Assembly: GCF_039524015.1 (NCBI RefSeq)
Contig: NZ_BAAAGF010000005.1
Span: forward strand, 1-64,000
From: Gaetbulibacter_B jejuensis
GTDB taxonomy: Bacteria; Bacteroidota; Bacteroidia; Flavobacteriales; Flavobacteriaceae
Length of the DNA stretch: 64,000 nucleotides
Direction: 5' to 3'
This document shows, piece by piece, positions 43,820 to 51,705 of this stretch (position 1 is the stretch's first letter; each line of letters starts with the position of its first letter). A model generated the notes under the pieces. The model did not search any database. It was not told the DNA's origin and saw nothing but the letters and a program-made list of their open reading frames with translations. The position numbers and the translations under genes are program-made.

Positions 43820-45496
43820 ATGATTTTAGGTCAAACTACAAGAAAGAATTTTACCCAAAACCCTAAAGACGATATTTTATCAGGCCTTACAGTTGCATTA
43901 GCATTAGTACCTGAAGCTGTTGCTTTTGCCTTTGTTGCTGGCGTAGATCCTTTAGTTGGATTGTACGGTGCTTTTATGATGGGAATCGTTACCGCTTTGT
44001 TTGGTGGTCGACCAGGAATGATTTCTGGTGCTACTGGCGCAATGGCTGTAGTTATGGTGCACCTTATTCAAAAAGGAAATGAAGTTGGTATTAATTTAGA
44101 TACACCTATTGAAAACCTTGGGCTTCAATGGCTTTTTATTACCTTACTATTTGTTGGTGGCATTCAAATCTTAGCAGGTGTTTTTAAACTCGGAAAGTTC
44201 GTTAGGCTTATTCCACATCCAGTAATGATGGGATTTGTAAACGGTTTAGCCATCGTCATTTTCTTATCGCAATTAAAATTATTTCCTAATGCTGTACCGC
44301 AGGATATTTCATTTTTTGATAATACTTCTGAATGGTTCTCTGCATTATTCTCAAATGCTGCTTTTTGGAAAATGATGGGCTTCATTGGATTGACAATGGG
44401 AATTATGTACGGACTACCTAAACTCACCAAAAAAATTCCTGCAGCTTTAGTGGCAATCCTTGTTGTAGCTTGTATTACGATTTTTGGTGGAATTGAAATG
44501 AGCACTGTTGGTTCTTTTATTGCAGAAGGCGGCGGAAAAGGTTTAGAAGGTGGATTACCAACATTTCAAGATCAAATTTTCGGATTATTCGGAACACTCG
44601 CTGGACATTGGGATATGATTATTTCAACTGCTTTTATATTGGCTGCTGTAGGTTTAATCGAATCTCTAATGACCTTAAACCTTGTAGATGAAATCACAGA
44701 AACAAGAGGAAATGGTAATCGTGAATGTATTGCTCAAGGAAGTGCTAATATGCTAAATGGTTTATTTGGTGGAATGGGTGGCTGCGCGATGATTGGTCAA
44801 TCTATCATCAACGTAGATTCTGGTGGTCGTGGTCGTTTATCTGGCGCATTTGCCGCAGTAGCTTTGTTAGGTTTTATTCTATTTGCAGCACCATTAATTG
44901 AACAAATTCCAATTGCTGCTTTAGTTGGCGTGATGTTTATGGTAGTTATCGGAACATTCGCTTGGTCTAGTTTTAGAATCATTCGTAAAATACCTATTGC
45001 TGATGCCATTGTACTTATTGCTGTTTCAGCAATTACCGTTTGGAAAGATTTAGCAGTAGCTGTTATCGCTGGTGTAATAATTTCTGCATTAGTATTTGCT
45101 TGGAAAAACGCAACAATGATTAGAGCACGAAAACGTATGCAAGCAGATGGCACAAAAACTTACGAAATTTGGGGACCTTTATTCTTTGGGTCTATTCAGA
45201 GTTTTAATTCTAAATTTGATGTAAAGAATGACCCTGAAAACGTTGAAATAGATTTTGTAGAGTCTCGCGTCAGTGACCATTCTGCTATGGAAGCTATATT
45301 CAATTTAGTGAATAAATATGAAGCTGCTGGCAAGAGCTTAAAATTGAAACATCTTAGTGAAGACTGCAAAGCTTTAATGTATAAAGCAAGCCCTAAGTTT
45401 AAAGAAGTTATTGTCGAAGACATCAATGATCCTCGCTATTATTTAGCGGCCAATCCTGAAGAATTTACAAAACCGCTTTCGGAATACGATTTATAA
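43820..45496 (+). CDS. SulP family inorganic anion transporter
   Basis: 558 residues. About twelve to fourteen transmembrane helices carry the SulP landmarks DDILSGLTVALALVPEAVAFAFVAGVDPLVGLY near the start, GGRPGMISGATGAMAVVMV, a FVNGLAIVIFLSQLK helix and QGSANMLNGLFGGMGGCAMIGQS. The C-terminal STAS domain (about 440-530) is shorter than in eukaryotic relatives. It likely moves sulfate, bicarbonate or another anion, perhaps with Na+; no carbonic anhydrase gene is adjacent, so the substrate stays open. Monocistronic. Confidence 0.93.
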   Translation: MILGQTTRKNFTQNPKDDILSGLTVALALVPEAVAFAFVAGVDPLVGLYGAFMMGIVTALFGGRPGMISGATGAMAVVMVHLIQKGNEVGINLDTPIENLGLQWLFITLLFVGGIQILAGVFKLGKFVRLIPHPVMMGFVNGLAIVIFLSQLKLFPNAVPQDISFFDNTSEWFSALFSNAAFWKMMGFIGLTMGIMYGLPKLTKKIPAALVAILVVACITIFGGIEMSTVGSFIAEGGGKGLEGGLPTFQDQIFGLFGTLAGHWDMIISTAFILAAVGLIESLMTLNLVDEITETRGNGNRECIAQGSANMLNGLFGGMGGCAMIGQSIINVDSGGRGRLSGAFAAVALLGFILFAAPLIEQIPIAALVGVMFMVVIGTFAWSSFRIIRKIPIADAIVLIAVSAITVWKDLAVAVIAGVIISALVFAWKNATMIRARKRMQADGTKTYEIWGPLFFGSIQSFNSKFDVKNDPENVEIDFVESRVSDHSAMEAIFNLVNKYEAAGKSLKLKHLSEDCKALMYKASPKFKEVIVEDINDPRYYLAANPEEFTKPLSEYDL

Positions 45497-45499
45497 AAG

Positions 45500-45527
45500 A
45501 AAAGCGACTCAATTGAGTCGCTTTTTT
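45500..45527. terminator. Bidirectional terminator between SulP and E1 genes
   Basis: Perfectly self-complementary AAAAGCGACTCAATTGAGTCGCTTTT with T-runs, 3 nt after the SulP stop and 3 nt before the E1 stop. Confidence 0.88.
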
Positions 45528-45529
45528 AT

Positions 45530-47605
45530 TTAATAGTTCAATAAGGCTTCAATCTTAGCCTTCACCTTTTCAGTTGAAGGAATCATGGTCTGCTCTAATG
45601 TTGAGTTCAAAGGAATGGCAGGCATATTTTCACTACCAATAGTCATTACTGGTGCATCTAAATATTTAAAGCATTCTTCTTGAATTTTTCCAGCTAATGC
45701 TCTCGCAAAACTATTATCACTTGGCTCTTCGGTTACCACTAAGCATTTACCAGTTTTCTTAACCGACTTCATTATCGTTGCTTCATCTAGAGGATACAAT
45801 GTTCTTAAATCGATAACTTCTATTTGATCTTTTAAACCCAATTCTTCTGAAGCATTCATTGCCCAATGCACACCCATTCCATAGGTTACAATGGTACACG
45901 TTTCTACATCGTCTTGCTTCCAGATTTCTTGTAACAACCAAGCTTTTCCAAAAGGCAATACGTAGTCTTCAGCAGGTTCTACAGAGGTTGCACCTTGTGT
46001 TCCTGGTACTTTAGACCAGTACAAACCTTTATGCTCAAAAATAACTACTGGGTTTGGGTCGTGATATGCGGCTTTCATTAAACCTTTTAAATCAGCACCA
46101 TTACTTGGATAAGCAATTTTTACACCTCTAATATTAGTCACCACACTTTCTACAGAAGATGAGTGGTAAGGCCCACCACTACCATAAGCACCAATTGGCA
46201 CACGCAAAATCATACTTACAGGCCATTTTCCGTTACTTAAATAACAGCTACGGCTCACTTCGGTAAATAATTGATTGAGTCCTGGCCAAATATAATCGGC
46301 AAACTGAACCTCAACAATGGGCTTTAATCCTACCGCACTCATCCCAACCGTAGAACCCACGATAAATGCTTCTTGGATTGGTGTATTAAAAACACGGTCG
46401 TCACCAAATTTCTGTGCTAATGTTGCTGCTTCCCTGAACACACCACCTAGTCGGCCACCAACATCTTGTCCATAAAGCAAACACTCTGGATGCTTGCGCA
46501 TCAATTCTTCTACAGCGAATAAGGCACAGTCTACCATCACAACTTTTTCTGCACCTTCAGGCGAACGCTCACCCTTTTCCTCGGTAATTGGTGTTGGCGC
46601 AAAATCGTGCGTAAATAAATCTTCTGGTGTTGGATCTTCAGCTTTTAAAGCTTTTTGAAAATCATTTTCAACCAAGGTTTTTATTTCCGCTTCAATAGTA
46701 TCAATATCCTTTTGGTTGAAACCATTATCTAACATTTGCTGTTTTAAAACAGGATATGGATCACGAGATTTTGCTTCTTCTAAATCATCTCGATACCATT
46801 CCATACGCACACCAGATGTATGATGATTCAATAATGGTACTTTAGCGTGCACCAAAAATGGACGACGCTCTTCTCTTATGGTTTTTATAACTTTTTCTAG
46901 AGCTTCGTAACTTTCAATAAAGTTAGCACCATCAATAGAAATGGCTTCTAATCCGTGAAAACCTTTTGCATATTCTGCAGCATTTTGAGCTCTGGTTTCA
47001 GCTTCATTGGCTGAAATATCCCAACCATTGTCTTGCACCAAATATAGAATTGGCATTTGCTTTAACGCTGCCATTTGAAAGGCTTCTGCAATTTCGCCTT
47101 CGGTAACTGATGCATCACCTAAACTACAAACCGTGATTGGATTTAATTGCGATTCTTTGCTATCCTTCTGAACAACATTTGAATTTTGAAGTCCTTGCTT
47201 TTCCAAATATTGCATTCCCATCGCGACACCAGTTGCAGGAATGGCTTGCATACCTGTTGCTGATGATTGATGTGGAATTTTAGGCTTATCAGCATCTTTT
47301 AAACTTGGATGCGAATAATAGGTTCTTCCACCAGAAAATGGATCATCTTTTTTAGCTAATACCTGAAGCATTAAATCGTAAGGTGTCATACCAAAAGCTA
47401 ACAACATTGCATCGTCTCTGTAATACGGAAATGCATAATCTTGAGGTAACAATTGCATTCCTAAAGCTGTCTGAATGGCTTCGTGACCACGTGATGTGGC
47501 GTGCACGTATTTTGAAACTACTTTGAAGTTAGCCTCATACAATTCTGCCATTGCTTTGGCGGTTACTAAATTGGTAAATCCTTTTTTTAATATGTCTTTA
47601 TTCAT
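45530..47605 (-). CDS. Branched-chain 2-oxoacid dehydrogenase E1, fused alpha and beta subunits
   Basis: 691 residues. The alpha half (about 1-340) has the thiamine-diphosphate motif GDASVTEGEIAEAFQMA ... N and HATSRGHEAIQTALGMQL; the beta half (about 365-691) has LYGQDVGGRLGGVFREA, FNTPIQEAFIVGSTVGMS and VEVQFADYIWPGLNQL. It oxidatively decarboxylates branched-chain (or related) 2-oxoacids and passes the acyl group to E2. The single-chain fusion is common in Bacteroidota. It follows ilvE on the same strand, with the intergenic repeat element between them. E3 is not in the window. Confidence 0.92.
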   Translation of the reverse strand: MNKDILKKGFTNLVTAKAMAELYEANFKVVSKYVHATSRGHEAIQTALGMQLLPQDYAFPYYRDDAMLLAFGMTPYDLMLQVLAKKDDPFSGGRTYYSHPSLKDADKPKIPHQSSATGMQAIPATGVAMGMQYLEKQGLQNSNVVQKDSKESQLNPITVCSLGDASVTEGEIAEAFQMAALKQMPILYLVQDNGWDISANEAETRAQNAAEYAKGFHGLEAISIDGANFIESYEALEKVIKTIREERRPFLVHAKVPLLNHHTSGVRMEWYRDDLEEAKSRDPYPVLKQQMLDNGFNQKDIDTIEAEIKTLVENDFQKALKAEDPTPEDLFTHDFAPTPITEEKGERSPEGAEKVVMVDCALFAVEELMRKHPECLLYGQDVGGRLGGVFREAATLAQKFGDDRVFNTPIQEAFIVGSTVGMSAVGLKPIVEVQFADYIWPGLNQLFTEVSRSCYLSNGKWPVSMILRVPIGAYGSGGPYHSSSVESVVTNIRGVKIAYPSNGADLKGLMKAAYHDPNPVVIFEHKGLYWSKVPGTQGATSVEPAEDYVLPFGKAWLLQEIWKQDDVETCTIVTYGMGVHWAMNASEELGLKDQIEVIDLRTLYPLDEATIMKSVKKTGKCLVVTEEPSDNSFARALAGKIQEECFKYLDAPVMTIGSENMPAIPLNSTLEQTMIPSTEKVKAKIEALLNY

Positions 47606-47625
47606 TGTTTTCTGAACTTATTTTT

Positions 47626-47720
47626 GCGTTAGGGATTGCAGCGGCATCCTTTTTTGCCATTAAAAGCAAAAAAGATATAGTGTAAAGCCCGACCCTTGTG
47701 GTAACGCCCAAATTATTTTA
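47626..47720 (-). repeat. Dispersed intergenic element, copy 1 (between ilvE and E1)
   Basis: About 95 bp. On the minus strand it reads from the ilvE stop codon (TAAAATAATTTGGGCG) through GTTACCACAAGGGTCGGG, ATATCTTTTTTGCTTTTAAT, an A-run and CAATCCCTAACGC. The inner GCAAAAAAG/CTTTTTTGC arms form a hairpin. Copy 2 is at 50233-50351 in the same orientation and copy 3 at 54295-54417 is inverted. Confidence 0.85.
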
Positions 47721-48785
47721 AGCTAGCTCTTCTTCAACCTTTATCATCCAGTTGAATTTATCTTCAATTTTTCCTGTTTTTATGGCATTTAGCGTGTCGT
47801 TAACCTCTAATCCTACCGGACTTTCGTCAGAGACGTGAATGTCGCCATTTTCTGTACCAATGCTCTGAATGTAAGCAATACCAACGGCTGTTCCTGTTCC
47901 GAAAGCTTCCTCTAAAAGGCCTTTTTCTGATGCTTCACGGATTTCGGTAAGCGTGATTGGACGCTCAATAACTTCAAAACCTTTATCTTTTAAAATATCG
48001 ATAACGCTCATTCTGGTAATGCCATCGAGAATGGCGCCATCGCGACGCGGTGTGATGAATTTTCCATCGATTTTGAAGAAAATATTCATTGTTCCCACCT
48101 CTTGAATGTACTCGTGCTCAACAGCATCTAGCCACAATACTTGGTCATAGCCTTTTGCTTTTGCCAATTCCGTTGGACGAATTGCTGCAGCATAATTTCC
48201 AGCTGCTTTTGCTTCGCCTGTACCACCATCTACGGCACGAACGAATTTCTTTTCTGCCCACAATTTTATACGCTTGCTGAAAAATGGTCCTGCTGGTGAT
48301 GCCATAATGATAAACTTGTAACTTGTGGCTGCACGCATACCGATAAAGGCTTCATCGGCATACATAAACGGACGTAAGTACAAGGCACTACCTTCTTGTG
48401 GTGGAATCCACGCTTTATCCATAGCTACAAGCTGTTTTAAACCTTCTACAAACAACTCTTCTGGAACATTTGGCATTCCCATTCGGTCAGCACTAAAGTT
48501 TAAACGCGCTGCATTTTTATCGGCACGGAATAGCATTGGTGTTCCGTCGGCATCTACATTAGCTTTCATACCTTCAAAAATGGCTTGTCCGTAATGCAAC
48601 GCCATTGCTGCTGGATGCGTTGGAATTAAAGCTAAAGGTTCTATTCTTGGGTTTTGCCATTCACCATCTTTATAATCGCAGATAAACATATGATCTGTGA
48701 AAGAGGTTCCTAATGGTATGTTGTTGAAGTCGATGGTATCGACTTTTGATTTTTCTATTTTTTTGATTGCTATGTTGTAAGACAT
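47718..48785 (-). CDS. ilvE: Branched-chain amino acid aminotransferase
   Basis: 355 residues, fold type IV PLP enzyme of the BCAT II type. Transfers the amino group between Leu, Ile or Val and 2-oxoglutarate. Visible motifs are HYGQAIFEGMKA, LYLRPFMYA, the PLP lysine Lys193 in GGTGEAKAAGNY, LWLDAVEHEYIQEVGTMNIFF and the C-terminal LLEEAFGTGTAVGIAYI. Its position between the E2 and E1 genes indicates use in branched-chain amino acid breakdown, the acyl-CoA products joining the same pool as phenylacetate. Its stop codon lies at the end of a repeat element. Confidence 0.96.
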   Translation of the reverse strand: MSYNIAIKKIEKSKVDTIDFNNIPLGTSFTDHMFICDYKDGEWQNPRIEPLALIPTHPAAMALHYGQAIFEGMKANVDADGTPMLFRADKNAARLNFSADRMGMPNVPEELFVEGLKQLVAMDKAWIPPQEGSALYLRPFMYADEAFIGMRAATSYKFIIMASPAGPFFSKRIKLWAEKKFVRAVDGGTGEAKAAGNYAAAIRPTELAKAKGYDQVLWLDAVEHEYIQEVGTMNIFFKIDGKFITPRRDGAILDGITRMSVIDILKDKGFEVIERPITLTEIREASEKGLLEEAFGTGTAVGIAYIQSIGTENGDIHVSDESPVGLEVNDTLNAIKTGKIEDKFNWMIKVEEELA

Positions 48786-48804
48786 AATTTTTATAAATGA
48801 TGAA

Positions 48805-48828
48805 ATCCTGAATCAAGTTCAGAATGAC
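48805..48828. repeat. Short intergenic palindrome (CCTGAATCAAGTTCAG type)
   Basis: Imperfect palindrome with loop ATCAAG, followed by ATGAC, between the E2 stop and ilvE start. Same family as 55767-55791 and 59631-59655. Confidence 0.75.
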
Positions 48829-48834
48829 AGTTAA

Positions 48835-50148
48835 CTATATTTTTCTATTCGTATCAAATTGCTCTAAATAATCAGCAACTCTTCGCACAAAGCTTCCTCC
48901 TAGGAAACCATCTACGACACGATGGTCGAAAGACAGTGATAAGTACATCATACTTCTAATAGCGATTTCATCGCCTTTTTCAGTTTCAATGACTTCGGCT
49001 CGCTTTTTAATAATTCCTAATGCTAAAATGGCAACTTCTGGTTGGTTGATTATTGGTGTTCCCATAACGCTTCCAAACGTCCCAACATTAGAAATAGTGA
49101 ACGTGCTGCCTTTGATATCGTCGCCACTCAACTTGTTTTCTCTTGCTTTGCCTGCTAGCTCGTTTACGTTTTCGGCTAACGTTTTTAAGTCTTTGGTATC
49201 TGCATTTCTAACTACTGGCACGATTAAATTACCACTTGGTAATGCTGTTGCCATACCAATATTAATGTCTTCTTTTACGATGATATTATTACCATCAACG
49301 GACGCATTGATATTTGAAAAATCTTTGACCGCTTTAGCTACGGCTTCTACAAACAATGGTGTAAACGTTAGTTTTTCGCCATATTTTTCTTGAAACGCAA
49401 CTTTATTTTCATTTCGCCAGTTTACCATATTAGTTAAGTCTGCTTCAACATAAGCAGTGACGTGCGGTGACGTATGCTTGGAATACACCATATGATCTGC
49501 AATCATTTGGCGCATACGATCCATTTCTACAATCTTTCCTTTGCCTTTATCGAACGTTAATTGCGGAATGCGATAAGCCGTTGGATCTTGAACCACTGGT
49601 TGTGCGAACTTGTATGGTCTACCGTCTTCGATATAATTGAATACATCGCTTTTTCTTAATCGTCCTTCGTTTCCGGTTGCTGGGATTCTTGCTAATTCTT
49701 CAAAACTAATATGATGCTCCTTTGCAATGGAAATGATTAATGGTGAGAAGAATGTATTTGTATTATTAACTGAAAATGAATTTGAAGTGGATACCTCAAT
49801 TGTGCTCGATGTAATAGAACGCTTCTTTTTTGATTGCTTTTTATCTTTTTTAGACGCTTCGCTATCGTTCTGAATGACATCAGTTTTCTTTGTTGATTTT
49901 ACTTCTTCAGAAACTTCTAAAATAGCGATAACCTCACCAACTTTTACCACATCTTTTGCTTGGTATTTGGTTTCTAACAACGTTCCTGCTGCTGGTGCTG
50001 GCACTTCGTTATCCACCTTATCTGTGGCTACTTCTAATATGATATCGCCTTCATCAAAAGAATCGCCTTCATTGATTAACCAATTAATGATGGTTCCTTC
50101 TGTGATGCTCTCGCCCATTTTGGGCATTTTTAGTTCAAATTTAGACAT
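48835..50148 (-). CDS. Branched-chain 2-oxoacid dehydrogenase E2 (lipoamide acyltransferase)
   Basis: 437 residues from the ATG at 50148; the conserved protein begins MSKFELKMPKMGESITEG, so the upstream ATG adds nine unrelated residues. One lipoyl domain (about 2-76) with lipoylated Lys44 in EVATDKVDNEVPAP, a Lys/Ser-rich linker, an E3-binding domain (about 125-165, SPLIISIAKEHHISFEELARI) and the catalytic acyltransferase domain ending in SLSFDHRVVDGFLGGSFVRR with active-site His. It transfers the branched-chain acyl group to CoA. Lipoylation would need LipB (15.6 kb). A palindrome resembling the paa operator lies upstream at 50203. Confidence 0.95.
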   Translation of the reverse strand: MSKFELKMPKMGESITEGTIINWLINEGDSFDEGDIILEVATDKVDNEVPAPAAGTLLETKYQAKDVVKVGEVIAILEVSEEVKSTKKTDVIQNDSEASKKDKKQSKKKRSITSSTIEVSTSNSFSVNNTNTFFSPLIISIAKEHHISFEELARIPATGNEGRLRKSDVFNYIEDGRPYKFAQPVVQDPTAYRIPQLTFDKGKGKIVEMDRMRQMIADHMVYSKHTSPHVTAYVEADLTNMVNWRNENKVAFQEKYGEKLTFTPLFVEAVAKAVKDFSNINASVDGNNIIVKEDINIGMATALPSGNLIVPVVRNADTKDLKTLAENVNELAGKARENKLSGDDIKGSTFTISNVGTFGSVMGTPIINQPEVAILALGIIKKRAEVIETEKGDEIAIRSMMYLSLSFDHRVVDGFLGGSFVRRVADYLEQFDTNRKI

Positions 50149-50167
50149 AGTCTTTATCTTCAATTTA

Positions 50168-50192
50168 GATTCCACATCAAGTGCGGAATGAC
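50168..50192. repeat. Short intergenic palindrome (CCACATCAAGTGCGG type)
   Basis: GATTCCACATCAAGTGCGGA followed by ATGAC; near-copy of 58158-58182. Located 20 nt upstream of the E2 ATG. Confidence 0.75.
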
Positions 50193-50202
50193 TAAACGCA
50201 TT

Positions 50203-50220
50203 AACTAGCGTTTGTTAGTT
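50203..50220 (-). promoter_or_regulatory. Second TetR-operator-like palindrome, upstream of E2
   Basis: AACTAGCGTTTGTTAGTT, 16 of 18 identical to the palindrome at 62275-62292 in the paa promoter. Arms are AACTAGC and GTTAGTT (one mismatch). Unlike the paa site there is no good -7 box overlapping it. It could let the same regulator control the E2-ilvE-E1 genes. Degenerate or decayed site is the alternative. Confidence 0.4.
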
Positions 50221-50232
50221 TTTATTTCTTAC

Positions 50233-50351
50233 GCGTTAGCGATTGAAACGGCATCCTTTTTTGCTATTAAAAGCAAAAAAGATATAGCACTTCGACTTCG
50301 CTCAGTATAAATTACAAGCGCGACCCTTGTGGTAACGCCCAAATTATTTTA
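50233..50351 (-). repeat. Dispersed intergenic element, copy 2 (after paaY)
   Basis: Same element as 47626-47720, again starting on the minus strand at a stop codon (paaY) with TAAAATAATTTGGGCG. It differs by an inserted short repeat CACTTCGACTTCGCTCAGTA, and reads GCAAAAAAG/CTTTTTTGC in its middle. The Cys-free TTACCACAAGGGTCG core is identical to copy 1. Confidence 0.85.
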
Positions 50352-50945
50352 CTTTTTCATAAAATCCCTCAAAGTGTCATATGCACCTTCTTGGATTTTC
50401 ATATTTTCAGGAACTTCGCGTAGTGGCTCAACGGCTTTTAAACTGTTGTGACAATCTTGCGGCAACTGCTGATATAACTGCGTTCCTTTAGTTTTCCAAG
50501 CAATCATCTCGTCGCTTACTTGCTTGATGACTTTTGCTGGATTACCAACCACCAAACTACGAGGTGGAATTTTAGTTTCTGCCTTAACAAATGCCATTGC
50601 TCCAACAATACTTTCATCTCCAATTTCGGCATCATCCATAATTACGGTATTCATACCAATAAGACAGTTTCGACCCAAATTGGCTCCGTGAATGATGGCT
50701 CCGTGACCAACGTGCGCACTTTCTTTTAGGGTAATAGATTTACCCGGAAACATATGCACTGTACAGTTTTCTTGCACATTAACACCATCCTCTAAAATGA
50801 TTTGTCCCCAATCTCCACGAATGGCAGCACCTGGACCGATGTAACAGTTTTTGCCAATGATGACATTGCCAGTGACTGCAGCCAATGGATGCACGAAACT
50901 ACTTTCGTGTACGACTGGTGTGTATCCTTGGAATGCGTAAATCAC
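50349..50945 (-). CDS. paaY: PaaY-type hexapeptide-repeat protein
   Basis: 198 residues. Left-handed beta-helix of hexapeptide repeats (about 15-135: GNVIIGKNCYIGPGAAIRGD, VGHGAIIHGANLGRN, IGMNTVIMDDAEIGD) plus C-terminal helices, as in PaaY and gamma-class carbonic anhydrases; His residues in VHMFPG, VGHG and IIHG are the likely metal ligands. PaaY acts as a thioesterase that removes a toxic ring-derived CoA ester in E. coli (established for that protein). The start is a GTG overlapping the preceding stop (TAGTG). Last gene before the bkd block. Confidence 0.9.
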   Translation of the reverse strand: MIYAFQGYTPVVHESSFVHPLAAVTGNVIIGKNCYIGPGAAIRGDWGQIILEDGVNVQENCTVHMFPGKSITLKESAHVGHGAIIHGANLGRNCLIGMNTVIMDDAEIGDESIVGAMAFVKAETKIPPRSLVVGNPAKVIKQVSDEMIAWKTKGTQLYQQLPQDCHNSLKAVEPLREVPENMKIQEGAYDTLRDFMKK

Positions 50946-51703
50946 TATTTAAATCGTTTTAATGTTTCTTTTGTAAAATCACTTAATACCAAGCGACCAC
51001 TAATGGCTGCTCTTTCAGCTAGAAGCTTGTCCCAATCTTCGGTACCTTGCCAGAAGATTTTCTTCATTTCTTTCATTGCTTCTGGATTGTAGTTACAAAG
51101 ATTTTCAGCAAAGGTTTTTATGGCTTCGTCTAAAGCTTCTGTAGTATCAAAAACCTGCGTAAATAAGCCTTTTTGTTTTGCCCATTCTGCAGGATAAAAT
51201 GTATTGGCATCAATGGCGATTTGTGACATTCCGCTTAAACCTAACTTACGTTCTACGGCTGGACCAACCACAAATGGACCGATACCAACATTTAGCTCGC
51301 TTAACTTTATAGCTGCAAATTTTGTTGCCATACAATAATCGGTTGCCGACGCAACTCCTACTCCACCACCAACGGTTTTTCCTTGCACGCGACCAATAAT
51401 GAATTTTGGACATTTTCGCATCGCATTAATCACGTTAGCAAATCCTGAAAAGAAGACTTTCCCTGTGGCTTCATCATTAATATTGATAAGCTCGTTAAAA
51501 CTTGCCCCAGCACAAAACGTTCTATCGCCTCCACTTTTAAGAACGATGACTTTAATGTCGTCATTATTGCCTGCATCGGTAATAGTCTGTGCTAGTTCAG
51601 CCAGAATATTTCCTGGTAATGAATTATGCGCAGGATGAAAAAATTCGATGTATCCTACTTGGTTTTCTATGGTTTGTTTTACGTATGGTTGTTGTTCTGA
51701 CAT
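50945..51703 (-). CDS. Enoyl-CoA hydratase/isomerase of the paa cluster (PaaF-like)
   Basis: 252 residues, crotonase fold. Contains CAGASFNELINI (oxyanion hole, about 65-75) and GKTVGGGVGVASATDYCMAT (about 108-127); the usual second Glu is not in the standard position (ELNVGIGPFVVGP, Glu in SELN). Position 2 nt after paaZ suggests the 2,3-dehydroadipyl-CoA hydratase step (PaaF), but sequence alone does not fix substrate; methylglutaconyl-CoA hydratase-like activity in leucine breakdown is an alternative given the neighbouring bkd genes. Confidence 0.82.
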   Translation of the reverse strand: MSEQQPYVKQTIENQVGYIEFFHPAHNSLPGNILAELAQTITDAGNNDDIKVIVLKSGGDRTFCAGASFNELININDEATGKVFFSGFANVINAMRKCPKFIIGRVQGKTVGGGVGVASATDYCMATKFAAIKLSELNVGIGPFVVGPAVERKLGLSGMSQIAIDANTFYPAEWAKQKGLFTQVFDTTEALDEAIKTFAENLCNYNPEAMKEMKKIFWQGTEDWDKLLAERAAISGRLVLSDFTKETLKRFK

Positions 51704-51705
51704 AA

